Shown: in pieces, positions 17,322 to 27,602 of the stretch | How positions within the stretch are numbered: position 1 is the first letter of the stretch | How the letters are laid out: every line of letters begins with the position of its first letter | From: Labilithrix sp. | GTDB taxonomy: Bacteria > Myxococcota_A > Polyangia > Polyangiales > Polyangiaceae | Assembly: GCA_019637155.1 (NCBI GenBank) | Contig: JAHBWE010000006.1 | Location: 372,001 to 436,000, forward strand | DNA: 64,000 nt | Direction: 5' to 3' | Program-made: the position numbers and the translations under genes | Notes under the pieces: generated by a model | The model's input: only the letters and a program-made list of their open reading frames with translations | Database searches by the model: none | Told to the model about the DNA's origin: nothing

Positions 17322-18151
17322 TGGTCAAGGAGTACACCGACGAGGGCCGCTGGAACGGCCGGCTGACCGGGAAGCCGCTTCCCGAATCGGATCCGGCGAT
17401 CGACGAGCTTCCGAAGGAGCTGCGCGACCGCCTCGCGACGCTCTGGCACGTGCGCTCGGCGATGGAGCGGCGTGTCGGTGACTCCTTCTCCGTCGTCGTC
17501 GGCGCGCTCGCGCGCCGCAACGCCGCCCCCGCGCTCCAGACGCTCGCGAAGCGCGCGGTCGACGACGAGTACCGGCACGAAGAGCTGAGCCGCCTCGTCG
17601 CCTCGCGCTACGCCGGCCGCGAGATGCCGCGCGCGGCGCGCCTCTCGCTCGTCCAGCCCGAGTACAAGGGCGAGAGCCAGGAGCTGAAGGACACGCTGAC
17701 GATCATCGGCCAGTGTGTCTTCAACGAGACGACGGCGGGCGCCTACCTCGAGGCCTCGCTCCACACCGCGAAGACGAAGCTCGCGCGCGCGGCGATCTCG
17801 GAGCTCCTCTCCGACGAGATCGACCACGGCCGCATCGGCTGGGCGCACCTCGCCGAGCTCACGCCCGCGCAGAAGAAGCAGGTCGAGCCCTGGCTCCTCC
17901 CGCTCGCGTACCTCAACCTGCGCGAGTGGCGGACGCAGACGCCGTACGATCCCGGCCACACCGCGATCCTCTCCGAGCACGGCGAGCCGCCGACCAAGGT
18001 CCTCCACGACGCCCTCGTCGACGCGCTGAAGACGCTCATCGTCCCCGGCTTCAAGCAGCTCGGGATGAACACCGCGCCGCTCGAGGCGTGGCTCGCCGCC
18101 GGCGCCGACACCGACCACCCGCCGCGCGAGTTCGAGCACGCGACGGCGTGA
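17321..18151 (+). CDS. ferritin-like diiron protein (module copy 1)
   Basis: A 276-residue ferritin-like protein with no signal peptide. Diiron ligands can be placed on four helices: a Glu around SAMERRVGDSF, the ExxH pair in DDEYRHEELS, NET in CVFNETTAGAYLEAS, and the second ExxH in SDEIDHGRIGWAHL. The paralogue at 21608 shares the last two motifs almost exactly. Such proteins act as oxidases, oxygenases or iron-handling proteins; the reaction here is unknown. It overlaps its lipoprotein partner by one base. Confidence 0.8.
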   Translation: MVKEYTDEGRWNGRLTGKPLPESDPAIDELPKELRDRLATLWHVRSAMERRVGDSFSVVVGALARRNAAPALQTLAKRAVDDEYRHEELSRLVASRYAGREMPRAARLSLVQPEYKGESQELKDTLTIIGQCVFNETTAGAYLEASLHTAKTKLARAAISELLSDEIDHGRIGWAHLAELTPAQKKQVEPWLLPLAYLNLREWRTQTPYDPGHTAILSEHGEPPTKVLHDALVDALKTLIVPGFKQLGMNTAPLEAWLAAGADTDHPPREFEHATA

Positions 18152-18172
18152 GCGAGGAGCTCCGCGACGCGA

Positions 18173-18910
18173 TCAGCGCGACGCTTCGCGCTCCCGCAGC
18201 GCGAGGGCGAAGCGGCGCGTGACCGTCCACACGAGCCAGTTGCCGTTCTTCGCCTTCGTGCCTTCGACCGGCGTGTACGCGTAGAGCGCGGCGGTCGCGG
18301 CTTCGGCGGGGCGCACGAGGACGCCGTCCTCGGTCGCGGTCTCTCCCCAGACCATGAACTTCCCCTTGCCGCTGCGGGCGCGCGCGAACTGGTTCTCGAG
18401 CGTGGCGGCGGCGCACTCGAGCTGCACCTCGAGGCTCGCGTGGGCGGGATCGCGCCCGTTCGGGTACGCCGCGGTCGGCTTCTCGCAGCCGAGCGCGAAC
18501 GCGCGCACGCTCGCGGGCGGCGGCGCGCTCGCGGCGACGAGGCTCTTCTCCACCTGCATCCGCGCGAGGAGCAGGACCGGGTTGATGTTGTGCGCCTGCG
18601 CGGTCCGCACGACGGCCTCGGAGACCGGCACCGGTCCACGCGGCAGCTCGTTCATGAGCACCACGCTCTCCTTCGCGAGCCACGACGGCCGATCCCACGG
18701 CGTGCGCTCGAGGAAGCGCTGCACGTCCGCGACCGTCACCCAGTCCTTCGCCTCGTAGAAGCCGTCGTCCATCAGGTGATCGCGGTCGTACGCGTCGGGG
18801 AGACCGGTGACGTCGCCGCTCGCGGCGGCGGCGGCGGGGAGCCCTTCGACCGCGTCGGGCGCGGGCGCGGTGCACGCGACGAGGGCGACGAGGGCGAGCG
18901 CGCGCTTCAG
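18173..18910 (-). CDS. lipoprotein with lysozyme/SLT-like features
   Basis: A 245-residue lipoprotein. No ATG or GTG lies before the lipobox; the best start is a CTG at 18910 that overlaps the upstream TGA as CTGA and gives a 13-residue signal with sequence (M)KRALALVALVAC. The core reads NINPVLLLARMQVEKSLV followed by FALGCEK and ends GNWLVWTVTRRFALAL, reminiscent of lytic transglycosylase or glucosaminidase cores in which the Glu of QVEKS would be catalytic. That assignment is tentative. It is translationally coupled to the DUF420 gene. Confidence 0.65.
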   Translation of the reverse strand: MKRALALVALVACTAPAPDAVEGLPAAAAASGDVTGLPDAYDRDHLMDDGFYEAKDWVTVADVQRFLERTPWDRPSWLAKESVVLMNELPRGPVPVSEAVVRTAQAHNINPVLLLARMQVEKSLVAASAPPPASVRAFALGCEKPTAAYPNGRDPAHASLEVQLECAAATLENQFARARSGKGKFMVWGETATEDGVLVRPAEAATAALYAYTPVEGTKAKNGNWLVWTVTRRFALALREREASR

Positions 18911-19452
18911 TACGCGCTCCGCAGGAGGAAGAACACGACGACGCCGGTGACCGAGACGTAGAGCCAGATCGGGAAGAGCACCTTCGTGATCTTCTTGTGC
19001 GTCGCGAAGCGCCGCTTGAACGCGAAGTAGAACGCGGCGAGGCACATCGGCACGACCGGGATCGACAGGATGACGTGGCTCGCGAGGAGCAGGAGGTACG
19101 CGACGCGCGCGCCGCCGGTGCCGGGGTAACGCGTGTCGCCGTGGACGTAGTGGTACGCGAGGTAGCCGACGAGGAAGAAGGCGCTCGACGCGAACGCCGA
19201 CAGCATCAACGCCTGGTGCCGCGCGACCTGCTTCCTCTTGATCGCGCGCACCGCGAGGACGAGCAGCACCGCCGCGAGCCCGTTGAACGCCGCGTTGACG
19301 GAGGGCATGAACGACAGCGCCTCGCGATCGCCGGAGCCGTGCCGCAAGAGCAAGAGGTACCCGAGGACGGAGAGCGCCCCCACGGAGAGCACCCCGTTCA
19401 CGATCCAAAAGGGCCGATCCTCGCGCGAGAATGCAGCTGCGTCCGCGGACAT
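18907..19452 (-). CDS. DUF420 (CtaM-like) membrane protein
   Basis: A 181-residue protein with five membrane helices, matching DUF420. Family landmarks are NAAFNGLAAVLLVLAVRAIKR (helix 2), VARHQALMLSAF, and YLAYHYVHGD with conserved His residues. In firmicutes the family member CtaM is needed to mature haem-copper terminal oxidases, so a role in cytochrome oxidase assembly is possible; no oxidase genes are in this window. It is the first gene of a coupled pair with the lipoprotein downstream. Confidence 0.85.
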   Translation of the reverse strand: MSADAAAFSREDRPFWIVNGVLSVGALSVLGYLLLLRHGSGDREALSFMPSVNAAFNGLAAVLLVLAVRAIKRKQVARHQALMLSAFASSAFFLVGYLAYHYVHGDTRYPGTGGARVAYLLLLASHVILSIPVVPMCLAAFYFAFKRRFATHKKITKVLFPIWLYVSVTGVVVFFLLRSAY

Positions 19453-19500
19453 GGGCGGTCCATAGAGCCGTCCGCCGCGCGCGCCAAGCTCCGCGAACGG

Positions 19501-20877
19501 TCAGCCGGCGAGGTCCCGGATCGTCGCGACGAGGCGATCGAGATCGGCGGACGACGTGCGCGGGTTGATGATCGTGGTGCGGAGGAACGTGCGCCCGCGG
19601 AGGCGCGTCTTCACGACGTAGAAGCGTCCGTCCTCGAGGACCGCGCGGCGGATGCGCTCTTGCGCGTCGTCGCCCTCGCCGTACCGGAAGCAGACGATGT
19701 TGCACTCGGGCTCGATCGCGACCTCGAAGCCGGGCGTCCGGCGGAGGAGCGCCGCGAAGTCGCGCGCGCGATCGACGACGTCGTCGAGGTAGCGCGCGAT
19801 CGTGTCTTCGCCGTGCACGGCGAGGGCGGCGTAGAGGCCGAGGACGAGCATGCCCTTCGTGCACTCGAGCGTGCGGACGGCGCTGTCGGTCGCGGCGGCT
19901 TGCGCGTCGAGGAGGTACGCGGCCTTCGTGCCTTGGAACGCGGTGAAGGAGTCGCGGCCGTCCTTGAAGAGCACCGCCGTGACGAGCGCGGGGCAGAGCA
20001 TCATCTTGTGCGCGTCCCACACCACCGAGTCCGCGCGCGCGATGCCGTCGACGAGCGCGCGGTGCTTCGGCGAGAGCACGAACGACGCGCCGTGGGCGCC
20101 GTCGACGTGCATCCAGACGCCGCGCTCGGCGCAGAAGTCGGCGACGGCGTGGAGCGGATCGAACGCGCCCGTCGACGTGGAGCACGCGCTCGCGACGACG
20201 GCCACCACCGTGCGCCCCGCCGCCTCCGCGCGCGCGAACGCGTCGGCGAGCGCGTCGGCGCGCAGCTTGAAGCGCTCGTCGGCCGGCACCGTCACCACGC
20301 CGTCGTCGCCCCAGCCCATCACGCGGACCGCGCGCGCGGTGGAGTAGTGCGCCTCTTCGCACGCGAGGACGGCGCCGGTGAAGCGATCGCCGCCGAGGCG
20401 CGCGGCGGTGCGCTCGCGCGCGGCGAGGAGCGCGGTGAGGTTGCCGGCCGAGCCGCCGGAGGTGAACACGGCGTCGGCGCCCGGGCCGTAGCCGAGTCGC
20501 GCGGTGAGGAACCGAGCGAGCACGCGCTCCATCCCCGACGACACGGGGCCCATCTCGTAGACCGCGGCGCCGTTGTTGAGGAAGCCGCTCACGAACGACG
20601 CGAGCGCGGCGAGCGGGAGCGGGGCGGTGACCTGATGACCGACGAAGCCCGGATGATGGAGGTGCGTCGACTCCGCGACGACGCGCGCGAAGAGCGCCTG
20701 CGCGTCCGCGCCGCCCTCGAAGTCGCTCTGCCACGCGGCGACCTGCGCGCTCGGCTCCTTCCACGGCACGACCGCCTCGCCGTCCGTCGTGCCGAGGCGA
20801 GCGAGGTGATCGGCGAGGAGGTCGACGACGGCGTGCGCCTCGCGGCGGAACGCCTCCGGATCGTAGCCACGGAGCAT
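19501..20877 (-). CDS. PLP-dependent group II decarboxylase
   Basis: A 458-residue fold-type I PLP enzyme of the aromatic-amino-acid/glutamate/diaminobutyrate decarboxylase group. The Schiff-base Lys is K291 in WDAHKMML; Asp259 in VDGAHGAS pairs with the pyridine nitrogen; His177 in EEAHYS stacks on the ring; SGGSAGNL (from 140) binds phosphate. It converts an L-amino acid to an amine with loss of CO2. The substrate cannot be fixed from sequence. Transcribed alone, divergent from the Cys-rich lipoprotein gene. Confidence 0.87.
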   Translation of the reverse strand: MLRGYDPEAFRREAHAVVDLLADHLARLGTTDGEAVVPWKEPSAQVAAWQSDFEGGADAQALFARVVAESTHLHHPGFVGHQVTAPLPLAALASFVSGFLNNGAAVYEMGPVSSGMERVLARFLTARLGYGPGADAVFTSGGSAGNLTALLAARERTAARLGGDRFTGAVLACEEAHYSTARAVRVMGWGDDGVVTVPADERFKLRADALADAFARAEAAGRTVVAVVASACSTSTGAFDPLHAVADFCAERGVWMHVDGAHGASFVLSPKHRALVDGIARADSVVWDAHKMMLCPALVTAVLFKDGRDSFTAFQGTKAAYLLDAQAAATDSAVRTLECTKGMLVLGLYAALAVHGEDTIARYLDDVVDRARDFAALLRRTPGFEVAIEPECNIVCFRYGEGDDAQERIRRAVLEDGRFYVVKTRLRGRTFLRTTIINPRTSSADLDRLVATIRDLAG

Positions 20878-20921
20878 GCGCCGGTTATGGCACGTCTCGG
20901 GCTCCGCGGTACGATGCGCGA

Positions 20922-21632
20922 GTGCGGCACGTCTGCGTCTTCTTCGTCGCGTCGGTCGCGTGCGTCCAGAGCCCGCCGCCGCGCGAGGGAGCGACCCTCG
21001 AGGTCCCCACGATCGCGATCAAACGAGCGGACACGGCCCCCGCCGCGCCGAAGGTCGAGCCGCAGCCGGACGTCCCGGACGCGTACTCGTGGACGGACGA
21101 GCGCGTCATCGAGCGGCTCACGGCGGACTGCCGCTGGCGTCCGCTGAACCTCGACAAGCAGAAGGAGAATAGCCGCCAGCCGCTGTCGTGCGTGCTCGAT
21201 CTCCGCCCCGGGTTGAGCCACCCTTGCTACGAGGAGTACGAGGACGAGTGCAAGCCGGGGTGCACGAAGACGTGCCACGGCTGCACGAGCGTGTGCGTCA
21301 CGCAGTGCGAGACATGCAAGAGCACGTGCACGGACGACGCATGTCATCGTGTCTGCGCCGAGACCTGCGCGAGCTGCCGCCAGCAGTGCGTTCAAGAGGT
21401 CAACGCATGTCAGGCGACCGCCTGCAGCGAGCGCTTCCGCGAATGCGCCGCCGCGTTGATGAACGACATGAAGAAGGCCGGATGCAAGAAGGCGTGCGAG
21501 CAGGCCTACTACTGCAGTCGGCGCTGCGAGCTCACGACCGGCGCGGAGTCCTGCTTCGACGCGTGCCGCAAGACCTTCGACTACAAGTGCAGCGATCGCT
21601 TCTACGGCTACTGCGCGAGCGGCGGCTCCTGA
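20922..21632 (+). CDS. highly Cys-rich lipoprotein
   Basis: A 236-residue lipoprotein from a GTG start (signal to about VASVAC). It has 29 cysteines, most as C-x3-C or C-x2-C pairs in helical-looking segments (CKPGC, CTSVC, CKSTC, CRQQC, CKKAC, CSRRC, CFDAC). The regular spacing suggests a rod of disulfide-stapled helical hairpins rather than a metal site, though metal binding is not excluded. The last 25 bases overlap the end of the convergent ferritin-like gene. Function unknown. Confidence 0.72.
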   Translation: MRHVCVFFVASVACVQSPPPREGATLEVPTIAIKRADTAPAAPKVEPQPDVPDAYSWTDERVIERLTADCRWRPLNLDKQKENSRQPLSCVLDLRPGLSHPCYEEYEDECKPGCTKTCHGCTSVCVTQCETCKSTCTDDACHRVCAETCASCRQQCVQEVNACQATACSERFRECAAALMNDMKKAGCKKACEQAYYCSRRCELTTGAESCFDACRKTFDYKCSDRFYGYCASGGS

Positions 21633-22420
21633 GCGGCGAACGTCGCGCGCGTCCACGCCCGGCCCGCGCTCGGGTCGACGCCGACCTGCTCGAAGCCGGG
21701 GAAGACGACGTCGACGAGGCCGGCGTGGATCACCTCCTGGCGCGCCTTGCGCGTCATGATGCCGTGCGCGGGGAGGTCCTCGCCCGGGAGCGGGTGCGCG
21801 TCGAAGAGCTCGCGGAGCCGCGCCTCGAGCAGACGCGGGAGCCAGGCGCCGAGCTCTCGGCGCACCTCCGGCTCGACGTGCCGCGAGGCGAGGTGCGCCC
21901 AGCCGATCCGGGCGTGGTCGATCTCGTCGGAGAGCACGCTCTGCAGCGCCGCGCGCGCGAGCGGCGACTTCGCGAGGAGGAGCTGCGCCTCGAGCATCCC
22001 GCACGCGAGCGTCTCGTTGATGCAGCACATCGCGACGACGTAGAGCGTCGCGCGGAGCTTGCCTTCCGACGGCGCGAAGAGCGGCATCGGCGCGGGGTGC
22101 CCCGGCGGCCAGCGCTCGGCGTCGCCGCGGTAGCGCGCGGCGAGCGCCACCGCGATCTGTGCATGATGCACCTCGTCGCGCACCGCCTCCGTCGCGAGCT
22201 CGATCACCTTCTCGTCGGCGCCGTGCTCGATGAGCTGCGCGGCGACGCCGCCGAAGCCCGCGCTGACGAGCAGCTCCGACTTCCCGCGCTCCTGCCAGAT
22301 GCCGGCGAGGACCGCGCGCGCCGCCGGCGTCGCACCGTCGATCACGTCGTCCGCGATCGACGCGATCGACGTCGCGCTCGCGTCGACGCGGCTCCACCAC
22401 GGCCGCGCGCGTTTGATCAC
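21608..22420 (-). CDS. ferritin-like diiron protein (module copy 2)
   Basis: A 270-residue paralogue of the protein at 17321. The ligand motifs are RDEVHHAQIA (ExxH), CCINETLACGMLEA (NET) and SDEIDHARIGWAHLA (ExxH); the last is nearly identical to copy 1. A Glu near WQERGKSELL would complete the site. It is preceded four bases upstream by the small LFHTVV protein gene, reproducing the order of copy 1. It converges on the Cys-rich lipoprotein gene with a 25-base overlap. Enzymatic role unknown. Confidence 0.8.
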   Translation of the reverse strand: MIKRARPWWSRVDASATSIASIADDVIDGATPAARAVLAGIWQERGKSELLVSAGFGGVAAQLIEHGADEKVIELATEAVRDEVHHAQIAVALAARYRGDAERWPPGHPAPMPLFAPSEGKLRATLYVVAMCCINETLACGMLEAQLLLAKSPLARAALQSVLSDEIDHARIGWAHLASRHVEPEVRRELGAWLPRLLEARLRELFDAHPLPGEDLPAHGIMTRKARQEVIHAGLVDVVFPGFEQVGVDPSAGRAWTRATFAAQEPPLAQ

Positions 22421-22424
22421 GCCG

Positions 22425-22676
22425 TCAGCCGCAGCAGGCCCAGCTCGGGAACGAGTCGCCGCTCGTGCTGCTCGACGTCACGCCGCTGCTCGTCGTCGAG
22501 CTGCTGCTCGCGCCGGCTTCGGCGAGCGCGCCCGAAGACGAGGTCGACGACGAGGCCGACGAGGACGTGTTGCTGGGCGGCGTCGGGGTGCTGTCGTCCG
22601 AGCACGCGCTCGTGGTCATGCCCACCCCGAGGACCACGACGGTGTGAAAGAGCTTCGCCGTAAGCCGGTTCTGCAT
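22425..22676 (-). CDS. small Ser-rich lipoprotein with LFHTVV signal and CCG end
   Basis: An 83-residue protein. The signal MQNRLTAKLFHTVVVLG ends at lipobox TSAC. The middle is a Ser/Thr/Pro run, and the C-terminus is SFPSWACCG with a vicinal Cys pair. It precedes the ferritin-like gene by four bases, parallel to the 16854/17321 pair. Length and composition suggest a surface stalk presenting the CCG end, or possibly a substrate of the ferritin-like enzyme; both are inferences. Confidence 0.65.
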   Translation of the reverse strand: MQNRLTAKLFHTVVVLGVGMTTSACSDDSTPTPPSNTSSSASSSTSSSGALAEAGASSSSTTSSGVTSSSTSGDSFPSWACCG

Positions 22677-22819
22677 GAGCTCGACGGTATCAGTTGCGAA
22701 CGACCGCCGTCGAGCCCCGCGACGCGCGCCCCCGCGGCAGGATCGACGCAGCGCCGCAGCCGCTCGTCGGTTGTACGCACGCTGCGCATCCGGACGGCTT
22801 ATGCTCGCCGCGTCACGTC

Positions 22820-24259
22820 ATGTTCGATCGTATCGTCCTGATCGGGGCGGGGCGGACCTCCGGCTCGATCGTCGATCGTCTCGCCCGGATCGCGCCGCTC
22901 ACGATCCTCGATCTCTCACCCGCCGCGATCGACCTCGTGTCGACGCGCGAGCTCGAGTCGTCCGAGGGCTCGCATCCGATCGTGAAGCGGCTCGGCGACG
23001 GCACCTCGCGCCTCGTGCTCGAGGACGTCCGCGGCGATCCGAAGAGCCTCGTCGCGCTCGTGGTCGCGCCGGGCGACGATCGCGCGGCGCTCGAGGCGAC
23101 CAAGCTCGGCGCCGAGCTCGGCTACGCGCCGGTCGTGACGATCGTGAACGACCGCACGGTGGCGCAAGCGTGCGAGAAGCATCAGGCCCGCGCGTTCGTG
23201 CGCGCCGAGATCGTGGGGCAGCTCGTCGAGCAGACGTTGCAGCAGGGTGGGCTCGGCGTCACGAGCGCGGGCGGCTTCGGCCGCGGCGACGTCGTCGAGT
23301 TCACCGTCCTCCCGAGCTCGCCCGCGATCGGCGTGCCGCTCGCGAAGCTGCGCGCCGACGGCTGGCGCATCGCCGCGATCTATCGCGGCGACGAGCTCGT
23401 GCTCCCGACCGGCCTCACCACCATCGCCGCGGACGATCGCGTCCTCGTCGTCGGCGATCCGCGGCAGCTCCCCCACGTCGCCGAGAGCCTCCGCGTCGGC
23501 TTGCCGACGTTCCCGCTCCTCCAGGGCCCGCACATCGTGGTGTACCTCCCGGGCGGTCGCGACGGCGACGTCGAGGCGGAGGCCGAGATGCTGCTCGAGC
23601 GCACGCGCGCCGCGCGGCTCGTGCGCGCGTACCCCGGCGCCGAGCGCACGCGCGTCTCGACCGGCGCCGGGCGCAAGCACATCGAGGACGTGCCGCTCGA
23701 AGGGAGCTCGATCGCGTCGCATCTCCCGATCCTGCGCGCGCGGACGCCGGGCGTCGTCGTCGCACGCATCGGGGCGCGTCCGTTCGCGGACGTGCTGCTC
23801 GGGCGCGGCGGCGAGGGCGCGGTCCTCTGCAACGAGGCCGGCGCGCCGGTCCTCTTCCCGCGCGGCGCGTCGCGGCACGAGCGCGTCGTCCTGTGCCTCA
23901 CCGACGGTGACGTCGATCTCGCGACCGCCGAGGTCGCGCTCGATCTCGCGCGCATGTACGAGGTGCCGCTCCACGTCTTGCGCGTGAAGCTGCCGGCGTA
24001 CCTCCAGTCGGAGGAGGCGGCGACGGCGGCGCTCGTCGACACGATCGTGCAGCGCGCGCGCCTCCACGGCGTCCAGCCCGAGGTCCTCGTGCTCGAAGGC
24101 AACCCGATCGCGGAGTGGGTGAAGGCGAGCGAGCGCGGCGACCTCGCCGTCGTCGCGCGCCGGCCGGGGATGCGCGACAGCTTCTCCAAGCCCGACCTCG
24201 CGCTCCGCCTCGCGCGCAAGGCGAAGGGGTCCGTCCTCGTCTTCACGGTCCCGGCGTGA
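22820..24259 (+). CDS. TrkA-type regulatory protein with Usp domain
   Basis: A 479-residue cytosolic protein. Residues 1-125 are a RCK/TrkA-N Rossmann domain (RIVLIGAGRTSGSIVDRL), about 135-215 a TrkA-C domain (FTVLPSSPAIGVPLAKL, DDRVLVVGDP), and 350-479 a UspA-like domain (RVVLCLTDGDVDLATAEVAL, GSVLVFTVPA). RCK domains gate K+ transporters through nucleotides. Its stop overlaps the GTG of the CPA2 antiporter gene (GTGA), so it is almost certainly that transporter's regulatory subunit. The added Usp domain could bring ATP or AMP sensing. Confidence 0.83.
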   Translation: MFDRIVLIGAGRTSGSIVDRLARIAPLTILDLSPAAIDLVSTRELESSEGSHPIVKRLGDGTSRLVLEDVRGDPKSLVALVVAPGDDRAALEATKLGAELGYAPVVTIVNDRTVAQACEKHQARAFVRAEIVGQLVEQTLQQGGLGVTSAGGFGRGDVVEFTVLPSSPAIGVPLAKLRADGWRIAAIYRGDELVLPTGLTTIAADDRVLVVGDPRQLPHVAESLRVGLPTFPLLQGPHIVVYLPGGRDGDVEAEAEMLLERTRAARLVRAYPGAERTRVSTGAGRKHIEDVPLEGSSIASHLPILRARTPGVVVARIGARPFADVLLGRGGEGAVLCNEAGAPVLFPRGASRHERVVLCLTDGDVDLATAEVALDLARMYEVPLHVLRVKLPAYLQSEEAATAALVDTIVQRARLHGVQPEVLVLEGNPIAEWVKASERGDLAVVARRPGMRDSFSKPDLALRLARKAKGSVLVFTVPA

Positions 24260-25403
24260 TCACGCTCTTCCTCCTCGTCCTCTTGAGCGTCGTCGGCCCC
24301 GCGCTCGCGGTGCGCGTCCGGCTGCCCGCCGCGGTCGTCCTCATCGTCGCCGGCATCGGCGTCGGCCCGGTCGGGCTCGGTTGGATCCAGGACACGCCGC
24401 CGGTCGCGCTCCTCTCCGAGCTCGGCTTCCTCATCCTCATGTTCGTCGCGGGGATGGAGATCGACTTCGAGTCCCTCCGTCGCGCGGGGCCGCGCGGGCT
24501 CCTCGTCCCGAGCCTCGCGGTGCTCCTCTTCGTCGGCGTCGCCGCGGCGATGGGGATCTGGCTGCGCCTCTCCGTCATCGAGCTCATCGTCGTCAGCGCG
24601 TCGAGCGTCGGGATGCCGCTCGCGGTGCTGCAGGAGACGGGGCTCCTCCAGCGCCCGATCGGCAAGCACGTGATGCTGACCGCTTCCCTCGGCGAGTTCG
24701 CTTCGATCCTCGCGATCACCGGCTACGAGCTCTTCGCGGAGGAGGCGACGCTCTCGCATCGGCTGATCAAGATGCTCAAGGTCGTCCTCCTCTTCGTCGT
24801 GTCGGCGACCGTCATCCGCTGGGCGCGCGCGGCGGTGTGGTGGCGACCGGAGCCCTTCCGGCGCCTGCTCCAGCACCACGACGTCGCCGAGCTCGGCGTG
24901 CGCACGGGGCTGCTCCTCATGTTCGGCTTCGTCGTCGTCTCGGCGATGCTCGGCGTCGAGGCGATCCTCGGCGCCTTCATCGGCGGCGCGCTCGTCGCCT
25001 TCGTCCTGCGCGAGAAGTCGACGCTCGAGTCGAAGATCTCCGCGCTCGGGCACGGGCTCTTCATCCCGATCTTCTTCATCGTCGTCGGCGTGCGCTTCAA
25101 CGCGCGGGTGCTCTCCTTCGCCGCGCTGAAGGACGCGCTCCTCTTCGCCGCCGTCGTCGCGACGGTGAAGATCCTGCCCACGCTGATCTCGTCGCCGCGC
25201 GAGCTCGGCCTGCGCGAGCGCTTCGCGGCGGGGGCGCTCCTCTCCGCCCCGCTCACGCTCCTCGTCGCGATCGCCGCGATCGGACGGCGGCTCGGTACGG
25301 TCGACAGCGCACGCGAGGCGACGTTCCTCCTCCTCGCGATCCTCCTCTCGGTCGGGTTCCCGATCGTCTTCCGCGCGCTCGTGACCTCCCCACGAGCGCG
25401 GAC

Positions 25404-25407
<4 letters not shown>
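24256..25407 (+). CDS. CPA2 cation:proton antiporter
   Basis: A 383-residue membrane protein with about 12 helices, matching the Na+/H+ exchanger (CPA2/KefB) family. Landmarks are LPAAVVLIVAGIGVGP near the N-terminus, FLILMFVAGMEIDF, GVEAILGAFIGGALVAF and GLFIPIFFIVVGVRF. The usual membrane Asp pair of Na+ exchangers is not evident, fitting K+/H+ exchange. It lacks the C-terminal RCK domain of KefB, which is instead encoded by the overlapping upstream gene. GTG start fixed by the GTGA overlap. Confidence 0.87.
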
Positions 25408-27083
<1,676 letters not shown>

Positions 27084-27100
27084 TCGCCTCGGTCTGGAAG

Positions 27101-27478
27101 CTATCCGCCCGAGGACGCGCTGGAGCCGCCGCCCGAGGAGGTGCCGCCTGACGACGTGGAGCTGCTCGCGCTGACGTCGGCGCCGCCGGCGTCGCCGATG
27201 CTGCTGTCGACGCCGGCGTCGGTGCCGCCGCTCGTGCCGCTCGAGCTGCTCGTGCTGAAGCCGCTGCTCGAGGATGCGGAGCTCGAGGAGGTCGTGCCGG
27301 ACGAGGTCGACGAGGAGCTGCTGCTCGTGGTGGTGGTGTCATCGTCGTCGTCGTCGTCGCCGACGGTGCTGTCTTGGAAGTACTCGATGTCCTCGTTGCC
27401 GACGATCGCGTTGCAGCCCAGCATCGCCGCGACGACGAACGTGCCGCAGGCGGAGCCGAGCCAGCGCGGGGACTTCAC
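27101..27478 (-). CDS. low-complexity Ser/Thr-rich lipoprotein
   Basis: A 125-residue lipoprotein: signal peptide with lipobox MLGC, a short segment with NEDIEYFQDS, then runs of Asp (7), Thr and Ser and a Ser/Gly-rich C-terminus. There is no folded domain beyond the first 40 residues. It looks like a surface stalk whose low-complexity part is easily rearranged. The opposite-strand open frame here is treated as its shadow because only this strand begins with a good lipoprotein signal. Function unknown. Confidence 0.6.
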   Translation of the reverse strand: MKSPRWLGSACGTFVVAAMLGCNAIVGNEDIEYFQDSTVGDDDDDDDTTTTSSSSSSTSSGTTSSSSASSSSGFSTSSSSGTSGGTDAGVDSSIGDAGGADVSASSSTSSGGTSSGGGSSASSGG

Positions 27479-27602
27479 TCGTTCATCGTGACCTCCGGCG
27501 CCCCGCGCCGCAAGGCCGCCGATTCTTCCCCAAGGAAAGAAATCGACCGCTGTCAGAACGTCGTTCGTGGCGCGTCCGCTGCGAAGAGAAGGAACGACGA
27601 CG

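Noticed and set aside
22425-22676. RiPP precursor peptide interpretation for the SWACCG protein
   Set aside because: The N-terminus is a lipoprotein signal, not a typical RiPP leader, and no known RiPP enzyme is nearby; the ferritin-like partner alone is not enough, so it is kept only as a possibility in the module finding.
27141-27491. Forward 116-residue frame opposite the Ser-rich lipoprotein
   Set aside because: No signal peptide or domain; its Leu/Val/Ser runs are the complement of the Ser/Thr/Asp runs of the minus-strand gene, which has a proper lipobox.
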